DNA of 48,716 bases from Acidobacteriota bacterium (GTDB lineage: Bacteria; Acidobacteriota; Terriglobia; Terriglobales; Acidobacteriaceae): NCBI GenBank assembly GCA_021799405.1, contig JAJZAL010000013.1:1-48716 (forward strand). The letters run 5' to 3'. The notes below the pieces were generated by a model. It was given only the letters and a program-made list of their open reading frames with translations. It did not search any database and had not been told where the DNA came from. Within the stretch, counting starts at the first letter, position 1, and the number at the start of each line of letters is the position of its first letter. The position numbers were made by a program, and so were the translations under genes. This document shows positions 43,075 through 48,716 of the stretch, piece after piece.

Positions 43075-46000
43075 GTGGGCAATTGGGCAGCGGAAGTCTC
43101 AAGCTCGTGGGCGATCGCCGTCAGAAATAATGTTTCAAAAGCACGGGGAATCCGTGTTCGTGTTTCGCTCCGTGCTGTCATCTGGTTTCACCTCGCCTTC
43201 CTGGTCACGATCATCCTCGCATTTGAGCTGGCTTCCTCCTGGATTGAGGCGCGACTCTTCACGGCCGTCGACCAGCGGCTTGCATATTCCCTGAAGGCAG
43301 GTTCCAGCCCAACGACGGAACAGCCTGCCAGTGGTCCTTACGATCGCCAACTCGGCTTCTACCAACTCTCGGAATTCACCAGGCGGCTGGAAAGCAACCA
43401 ATTTGCAATCACAGCGCAGGCGCGCGCCTCCGCCACGGCCCGCGCTCTCAGCCGCTTTGGGATATTTCCCATCTATCACGAGAAAAACCAGGCTGGTCTA
43501 AAAATTGAAGGCTGGCAGGATCAGACTCTGCTCGACAACCGCTACCCGGCCCAGGTCTATCCCGGCTTTCATGAGATTCCGCCGCTGGTGGTCAACACGC
43601 TGCTTTTCATCGAAAACCGCCAACTGCGCAACGACGCATTCCCGGACCGGAATCCGGCAATCGAATGGGGACGCACGGGCAGAGCGGTCGTCGGTCTTGC
43701 CATCCACACGGTCTATCGGAAATATCCGCGGATCGGCGGAAGCACACTGGCAACGCAGCTTGAGAAAATGCGCCATTCGGATGGGGGACAAACTCAATCG
43801 GTAACGGACAAAGCCCGGCAAATGGTTTCCGCCTCGCTGCGGGCCTACATGGACGGATCCGATACCCGCTCGGCGGAGGAACGCATCGTTTGCGACTACG
43901 TCAACTCGATTCCCCTTTCGGCGACTCCCGCACAGGGCGAAATCATCGGCCTGGCGGATGGCATGAAGGCCTGGTATGGCGCCGACTTCGACACCTTCAA
44001 TCGTCTGCTGTCATCCCGCGAAGCCCATTTGAATGCAAAGCAGATGGCCACGCTGGGCGCCACCTATCGCGAAGTTCTGTCGCTCTTCCTGGCAATGCGG
44101 GCTCCCACCTGGTATCTGGTGCAGGATTCTGCCGCGCTGGCGCACCAGACGGATCGCTACCTGCGCGTGCTGGCCGCCAACGGCATCATCTCACCACGGC
44201 TGCGGGATGCGGCCCTGCGCGCGCACATCCAGCCAAAGCCTTCGGCGACCGCGCCGCAAGACCCGAACTTTGTAGCCGACAAAGCTCCGAATGCGATCCG
44301 GATGGAGTTGCTGCCGCTGCTTGGCCTGGACAACACCTATGCCCTCGACCGGCTTGATCTGACCGTAAAGACAACGCTCGACAAAAGTGCGCAGGATTCA
44401 ATCACGCGCTTTCTTTTGAGCCTGTCAAACCCGTCGCGGGTTGCCGCGGCCGGCATGGATCAGCATCAGTTGCTCGACCGCGGCAATCCCGGCTCTGTGA
44501 TCTATAGCGTCACTTTGTACGAGCACACCGGGGGAGCCAATCTGCTGCGCGTGCAGACGGATAACTTCAACCAGCCGCTCGATATCAATCAGGGAACCAA
44601 GCTGCAACTGGGCTCGACGGCAAAACTGCGCACCTTGATTAACTACCTGCAGATCATCCAGCAACTGCACGACCAGTACGGAGACATGACCGACGAGCAG
44701 TTGCGCCAGGTGCTGATCCTGCCCGGCGACCGCCTGACAACATGGGCGATCGATTATCTTTCCACGACGTATGACAGGTCGCTCAAGGACATGCTGGAGG
44801 CCGCCCTGCAACGCAAATATTCCGGAAATCCCGGCGAGGCGTTCTTCACCGCCGGCGGAGTCCAGTCCTTCGCCAACTTCGAGCGCTCCGAGGACTACGA
44901 GTTCTTTACCGTAAGCGAGGGATTTCAGAAGTCGGTCAACCTGGTCTTCGTCCGTCTGCTGCGCGACATCGAAAACTACTACAAGTACCGCGTGCCGGGC
45001 GCTTCACCGACCGTGCTGACGGATCCAAACGACCCGGCGCGGCAACGCTACCTGGCCCGGTTCGCCGATATGGAAGGCCGCGTCTTCCTCAGGAACTTCT
45101 ATGAAAAGTACCGCGCCGAGAAACCGGATCAGGCACTGCAATCCCTCGTTTCCAGCATTCGCCTGACCCCGGTCCGCGCCGCCGTAATTTACCGCTCGGT
45201 GCATCCTGAGGCTGGAATGGACAGCTTCCGCGAATTCCTGAAAGCAAATCTCACTGCCTACTCATTTGCTCATGTAAACGTGGCAGAGCTGTACAGCAAG
45301 TACGGCCCCGACAAGTTCAATCTGCAGGATCGCGGCTACCTGGCGCGCGTGCATCCGCTGGAGCTTTGGCTGTTGAGCTACCGCGCGCAGCACCCCCAGG
45401 CGACACTCGCGCAGATCTTTGCGGCCAGCGCAAAGCAGCGGCAGGAAGTGTATCAGTGGCTCTTCACCCTGCGTTACAAGCAAGGCCAGAACTCGCGCAT
45501 CGCGACCATGCTTGAGGTGGATGCATTCAAACAGATTCACAGCGCCTGGCAAAAGCTCGGCTATCCCTTCGACTCGCTGGTGCCTTCATATGCCACGGCG
45601 ATCGGCGTCTCCGGAGATACGCCCGCAGCGTTGGCAAAACTGGTGGGCATCATTCTCAACAACGGCGTCCTTTATCCCACCGAGTCGATCGAGCAGCTCC
45701 ATTTTGGCGCGGGCACGCCTTTTGAGACGATTCTGGCGCGGCAGCTTCCGCCAGGCCGGCGGCTGCTGATTCCGGTCATTGCACAGTTGGTGCGGCAGGA
45801 GATGATCGGGGTGGTGCAAAATGGCACCGGCCGCAGACTGCAAGGCGGGATCAAAATGCCAAACGGCGCCGTGATTCCCGTCGGCGGCAAGACAGGCACT
45901 GGCGACAACGAATTCCGTGTCTACGGCACGCATGGAGGACTCGTCGGTTCCCGCGTAGTGAATCGCACCGCCGCTTTTACTTTCTTTATCGGCAACCGCT

Positions 46001-46458
46001 ACTTCGGGACGGTACTCGCATTCGTCCCTGGAAAATCGGCGGACGATTACGGGTTCACCAGCGCGTTAGCAGTGCAGGTGTTAAAGGACCTGACTCCGGA
46101 ATTGTTGCCGCTCGTCAAACGTACTGAGGCCAACCCCAGCACTTCGACCCCTGTTGTGAGCTTCTCGCCGCAATCGCAGCCCCACGATACGCCGCCTCCC
46201 GCAGACGCCACGGCGCGCCTCTTCGTCAGGGCAAGTCCCAGAAAGACTGAACAGGCTCCGCCGAATCCACAATTGGGAAGCGTCGAAGCCATGGCCGCCG
46301 AGTGGCGCTTTCCTGCCGCAGCCGGCGTCTTCCGTTACGCTGTGACAGAGCGCGTCCATTGGAGAGCTTTAGCCGCCCGCAATCGCGCCAATGATCAGCA
46401 GAGGCTCGCGCCCCGCCGCAACCGCTTCCGGCAGTTCCACATCCGAAGCCTCGTGTGA
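43075..46458 (+). CDS. Very long class A penicillin-binding protein (GT51 plus transpeptidase)
   Basis: The GTG at 43075 is chosen because GGAGG lies six bases before it (the frame opens at 43039), giving 1127 residues. One membrane anchor lies at ~33-55. The GT51 glycosyltransferase follows at ~165-330, with the catalytic Glu180 in [15 protein letters not shown] and [13 protein letters not shown]. The transpeptidase motifs are S514-T-A-K517, S620-V-N622 and K939-T-G. The SxN to KTG distance of ~320 residues is about twice the usual, so an insertion of some 150 residues sits in the transpeptidase domain (~640-800). A low-complexity tail ends the protein; its last 30 codons are antisense to the MoaD-like gene. 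It polymerises and crosslinks peptidoglycan. Confidence 0.9.
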   Translation: MGNWAAEVSSSWAIAVRNNVSKARGIRVRVSLRAVIWFHLAFLVTIILAFELASSWIEARLFTAVDQRLAYSLKAGSSPTTEQPASGPYDRQLGFYQLSEFTRRLESNQFAITAQARASATARALSRFGIFPIYHEKNQAGLKIEGWQDQTLLDNRYPAQVYPGFHEIPPLVVNTLLFIENRQLRNDAFPDRNPAIEWGRTGRAVVGLAIHTVYRKYPRIGGSTLATQLEKMRHSDGGQTQSVTDKARQMVSASLRAYMDGSDTRSAEERIVCDYVNSIPLSATPAQGEIIGLADGMKAWYGADFDTFNRLLSSREAHLNAKQMATLGATYREVLSLFLAMRAPTWYLVQDSAALAHQTDRYLRVLAANGIISPRLRDAALRAHIQPKPSATAPQDPNFVADKAPNAIRMELLPLLGLDNTYALDRLDLTVKTTLDKSAQDSITRFLLSLSNPSRVAAAGMDQHQLLDRGNPGSVIYSVTLYEHTGGANLLRVQTDNFNQPLDINQGTKLQLGSTAKLRTLINYLQIIQQLHDQYGDMTDEQLRQVLILPGDRLTTWAIDYLSTTYDRSLKDMLEAALQRKYSGNPGEAFFTAGGVQSFANFERSEDYEFFTVSEGFQKSVNLVFVRLLRDIENYYKYRVPGASPTVLTDPNDPARQRYLARFADMEGRVFLRNFYEKYRAEKPDQALQSLVSSIRLTPVRAAVIYRSVHPEAGMDSFREFLKANLTAYSFAHVNVAELYSKYGPDKFNLQDRGYLARVHPLELWLLSYRAQHPQATLAQIFAASAKQRQEVYQWLFTLRYKQGQNSRIATMLEVDAFKQIHSAWQKLGYPFDSLVPSYATAIGVSGDTPAALAKLVGIILNNGVLYPTESIEQLHFGAGTPFETILARQLPPGRRLLIPVIAQLVRQEMIGVVQNGTGRRLQGGIKMPNGAVIPVGGKTGTGDNEFRVYGTHGGLVGSRVVNRTAAFTFFIGNRYFGTVLAFVPGKSADDYGFTSALAVQVLKDLTPELLPLVKRTEANPSTSTPVVSFSPQSQPHDTPPPADATARLFVRASPRKTEQAPPNPQLGSVEAMAAEWRFPAAAGVFRYAVTERVHWRALAARNRANDQQRLAPRRNRFRQFHIRSLV

Positions 46459-46665
46459 CCAATCTTCTTCGCACACAAAGAAACGCAGAAACGGCCGGCG
46501 CCGGCCGGTACCATAGTCGCGAATGGTGCCGCGCAGCATCGGGTAGCGGACTTCGAGCGCATCCAGCACTGCGCGCAGCGTGACGGGTGCGGCGACCTCA
46601 ATGCTTACCTCGGCTCCCACGCCCGCCAGATTGCGCAAGTGGTATGGCAGAACTACGCGAATCAT
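46369..46665 (-). CDS. MoaD/ThiS-like ubiquitin-fold protein ending in Gly-Gly
   Basis: A 98-residue protein from ATG 46665, which overlaps the stop of the propeller gene (ATGA), so the two are translationally coupled. It has the beta-grasp pattern: [39 protein letters not shown], a middle loop, [11 protein letters not shown], and the end [12 protein letters not shown]. The terminal Gly-Gly is the site that sulfur carriers and ubiquitin-like modifiers activate by adenylation. MoaD and ThiS provide sulfur for molybdopterin and thiamine, but no moaE, thi or E1-like gene is near. Its partner here is a BNR-repeat protein. Role unknown. Its 3' end overlaps the PBP gene by 90 bases on the opposite strand. 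Confidence 0.85.
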   Translation of the reverse strand: MIRVVLPYHLRNLAGVGAEVSIEVAAPVTLRAVLDALEVRYPMLRGTIRDYGTGRRRPFLRFFVCEEDWSHEASDVELPEAVAAGREPLLIIGAIAGG

Positions 46666-47843
46666 TCGAGCGTCTGCACCTCGATGGAAAGCACCGCCGG
46701 CAAGTCGCGGACGATCGGCGTCCAGCTTTCGCCCGAGTCTGCGGTGGCATACACCTGCCCGCCGGTGGTGCCGAAGTAGATGCCGCATTCGTCGAGTTTA
46801 TCCACGGCCATGGCGTCGCGCAGCACATTCACGTAGCAGTCCTTCTGCGGCAGTCCCTTCGTCAGCGGCTCCCACTCATTGCCGCCGGTACGGCTGCGAT
46901 ACACTTTCAGCGCTCCGCCCAGAGGAAAATGCTCCGAGTCGCTCTTGATGGGCACAACGTAAAGCGTCTCCGGCTCATGCGCGTGCACGTCGATGGCAAA
47001 ACCAAAGTCGGTGGGCAGGTTGCCGCTTACCTCCCGCCAGTTGTCACCCGCGTCGTCGGAGCGCATGACGTCCCAGTGCTTCTGCATGAAGAGCACGCCC
47101 GGCCGCGAAGGATGCATCGCCACATGGTGAACGCAGTGACCCACCTCCGCCGTTGGATTGGGCATGAAGTTCGAAACGAGGCCTTTATTGATGGGCTTCC
47201 ACGTCGCGCCACCGTCATCAGTGCGGAAGGCCCCTGCCGCGGAGATGGCGATGAAGATCCGGTCCGGGTTGCTGGGGTCGAGAATGATGGTGTGCAGGCC
47301 CATGCCACCCGCGCCCGGCTGCCACTTGGGACCCGTGCCGTGGCCGCGCAGGCCCGGCAACTCACGCCAGTTCTCGCCGCCGTCGGTGGAGCGGAACAGT
47401 GCCGCATCTTCCACCCCGGCGTAGACCGTGCCAGGATCCGTAAGCGACGGCTCCAGATGCCACACGCGCTTAAACTCCCACGGATGCTGCGTGCCGTCGT
47501 ACCACTGGTGGGTGGTCATCGGCTTGCCCGTCTCAGCCGATGCATCGTAGGCGAACCTGTTTGGCAACGCTCTGGGCGGGCCGGGGGCGGGCAAGGCTTC
47601 ATCCGGCAAGCCAGGTTGATGCCATGTCTTGCCGCCATCGTCGGACCTCTGAATCAACTGCCCGAACCATCCGCTTGTCTGCGAAACATAAATGCGGTTC
47701 GGATCTACGGGTGAGCCTTTCATGTGATAGATCTCCCACCCGGCGAAAAACGGCCCGCTGACCGTCCAATCCTTCCGCTTGCCATCTGCCGTCAGAACGA
47801 ACGCGCCTTTGCGTGTTCCGACCAACACACGAACTTTGCTCAT
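46662..47843 (-). CDS. Cytoplasmic BNR/Asp-box repeat beta-propeller protein
   Basis: A 393-residue protein with an AGGAGGT ribosome site and no signal peptide, so it should be cytoplasmic. Asp-box (S/T-x-D-x-G-x-x-W) motifs recur: [40 protein letters not shown] and TADSGESW, which implies a six- or seven-bladed propeller. Such proteins are often annotated as sialidase or glycosyl hydrolase, but no sialidase Arg-Ile-Pro motif is seen and the cytoplasmic location argues against a polysaccharide substrate. It is followed by, and overlaps, the MoaD-like gene. Their coupling suggests they act together, possibly as a carrier and its target or scaffold. Function unknown. Confidence 0.85.
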   Translation of the reverse strand: MSKVRVLVGTRKGAFVLTADGKRKDWTVSGPFFAGWEIYHMKGSPVDPNRIYVSQTSGWFGQLIQRSDDGGKTWHQPGLPDEALPAPGPPRALPNRFAYDASAETGKPMTTHQWYDGTQHPWEFKRVWHLEPSLTDPGTVYAGVEDAALFRSTDGGENWRELPGLRGHGTGPKWQPGAGGMGLHTIILDPSNPDRIFIAISAAGAFRTDDGGATWKPINKGLVSNFMPNPTAEVGHCVHHVAMHPSRPGVLFMQKHWDVMRSDDAGDNWREVSGNLPTDFGFAIDVHAHEPETLYVVPIKSDSEHFPLGGALKVYRSRTGGNEWEPLTKGLPQKDCYVNVLRDAMAVDKLDECGIYFGTTGGQVYATADSGESWTPIVRDLPAVLSIEVQTLE

Positions 47844-47889
47844 TGCGACCTCCTTGCTGCCGCCACTGGGTGCTCACGCGGCGCCGGCG

Positions 47890-47911
47890 TCCCGGGTCTG
47901 GTCACCCGGGA
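47890..47911. promoter_or_regulatory. 8-bp inverted repeat just upstream of the propeller/MoaD pair
   Basis: TCCCGGGT (47890-47897) and ACCCGGGA (47904-47911) form a perfect inverted repeat around CTGGTC, 47-68 bases before the propeller start. It could be an operator or a 5' leader hairpin. The rest of 47844-48137 shows only a short CTTGC/GCAAG hairpin near 47949. Confidence 0.4.
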
Positions 47912-48137
47912 TTGGGAAACGCCGATGAGCGATTTTCCCGACTTCCCTTGCAAAATGCAAGTTAAATCTGCGGGAGCGTTGCGGCACACTATTAAAAGGT
48001 CATGCCGGGAGTCCAGGACCGGCGCCTAAAGAAAAAACAGCGAGCGATCGTTACCGTCAACCTGCGAGAGACCGCTGGAAGCCATCCTTACCTACTGCCC
48101 TCAATTCACATCGAAGGACTACGAACAACCTTCCATC

Positions 48138-48716
48138 TCAAGCGCTTTTCGCAGGCACCGTTGCTCTCGTGGCGCCGGTAGAGATGCCGCCGTCTACCAG
48201 CAGCGTTTGCCCGGTAACATATCGGCTTGCCTCGGAGGCGAGGAAGACAACCGCGCCATCCAGATCATGCGGCTGGCCGGGGCGCTTCACTGGAATGCGG
48301 TCCACAAGATAGTCGAGCCACTCCTTGTTTTCGTAGAGCACTTTGTTCTGCTCGGTACGGAACCAGCCTGGAGCGAGGCAGTTGACTGTCACTCCGAACT
48401 TACCCCAATCATCGGCGAGGCTCATCGTCAATTGCCGGATGCCGCCGCGGCTCGCGCCGTAGGGGGCCAGCCCGGCATAGCCGGCAACGCTTGTGACAGA
48501 GCCAATATTGATTATGCGGCCGTAGCCTTTCTCAATCATTCCCCGGGCGACGGCTTGCGCTACAAAAAAGCTACCGCGAAGATTCGTATCGAGGATGGTA
48601 TTCCAATCGTCCCAGGTAACATCAAGAGCCGGCTTGCGGATGTTGCAGCCGGCATTGTTCACCAGGATGTGAATCTGCCCGAAGGCCGCGACCGCATCCG
48701 CCGCCATTTTCTGAAT
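48138..48716 (-). CDS. SDR-family oxidoreductase, KduD-like (5' end outside window)
   Basis: The C-terminal ~192 residues of a short-chain dehydrogenase; the frame continues past the right edge. Visible: ILVNNAG, NIGSVTSVAGYAG, the catalytic Tyr in APYGASRGG, VNCLAPGWFRT and the C-terminal VTGQTLLVDGGIS. The overall pattern (RQLTMSLADDWG, DRIPVKRPGQPHDL) resembles gluconate 5-dehydrogenase/KduD proteins, which act on keto-deoxyuronates formed from lyase products. The canonical Y-x-x-x-K is Y-x-x-x-R here: the codon is CGC, so this is a real substitution in the given sequence. Whether Arg can replace the catalytic Lys is uncertain. If active, it could serve the lyase genes at the other end of the window. 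Confidence 0.85.
   Translation of the reverse strand: MQKMAADAVAAFGQIHILVNNAGCNIRKPALDVTWDDWNTILDTNLRGSFFVAQAVARGMIEKGYGRIINIGSVTSVAGYAGLAPYGASRGGIRQLTMSLADDWGKFGVTVNCLAPGWFRTEQNKVLYENKEWLDYLVDRIPVKRPGQPHDLDGAVVFLASEASRYVTGQTLLVDGGISTGATRATVPAKSA

Noticed and set aside
46587..47714. 375-codon plus-strand frame opposite the propeller gene
   Set aside because: The minus-strand frame carries repeated Asp-boxes and a strong ribosome site; the plus frame is its shadow.
46662..47843. Sialidase activity for the BNR-repeat protein
   Set aside because: Asp-boxes are shared by many propellers; no Arg-Ile-Pro motif, no export signal and no clear sialidase active-site residues.

Overview
The window is GC-rich (roughly 60%), densely coded, and has a Gram-negative envelope: twin-arginine (Tat) export signals, an outer-membrane beta-barrel ending in Phe, and meso-diaminopimelate-type MurE. 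The gene mix (Tat-exported sulfatases, heparinase-like lyases, DUF2127, a PASTA-bearing FtsI inside a dcw cluster, heptamer repeats in intergenic gaps) suggests Acidobacteriota, probably Terriglobia. That assignment is inference; no rRNA or other phylogenetic marker is present.

Region 1 (1-11 kb) looks like polysaccharide breakdown: the end of a GH51 arabinofuranosidase, a homocysteine S-methyltransferase, a 48-codon orphan Tat leader, two Cys-type sulfatases, and two heparinase II/III-like lyases on either side of nicotinate phosphoribosyltransferase (pncB). A KduD-like dehydrogenase that could process the uronates released by lyases is cut by the right edge (48.1-48.7 kb), and a Tat-exported GH20 hexosaminidase lies at 24-26 kb. 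No transporter or SusC/D pair is visible.

Region 2 (11-31 kb) is mixed: acetyl-CoA synthetase, a beta-barrel, a soluble GAF-PAS histidine kinase, a secreted NTF2-like protein, a secreted protein made of four Cache-like repeats in an A-B-A-B order, an S10 carboxypeptidase, a secreted protein of unknown function, GH20, DXS, an amidohydrolase-fold protein without its metal ligands, a SelW-like/methyltransferase fusion, and a DUF2127 membrane protein. Three gaps (13.9-14.4, 17.6-18.0 and 21.6-22.1 kb) hold no convincing gene.

Region 3 (31.4-40.4 kb) is a short dcw cell-wall cluster: a promoter and 10-nt-phased MraZ operator, then mraZ-rsmH-ftsL-ftsI-murE-murF. Instead of mraY-murD-ftsW it runs straight into a subclass B3 metallo-beta-lactamase whose start overlaps the murF stop. 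Both gaps around ftsL carry inverted repeats of heptamer type.

Region 4 (40.4-48.7 kb) holds a cNMP-binding-domain protein without a helix-turn-helix, preceded by a perfect CRP-type palindrome; a plsY-gpsA pair; a very long class A penicillin-binding protein; a translationally coupled pair of a cytoplasmic BNR-repeat propeller and a MoaD/ThiS-like protein ending in Gly-Gly; and the partial KduD-like SDR. The candidates most worth following as undescribed biology are the propeller/MoaD pair, the beta-lactamase coupled to murF, the A-B-A-B Cache protein and the SelW-like/methyltransferase fusion.
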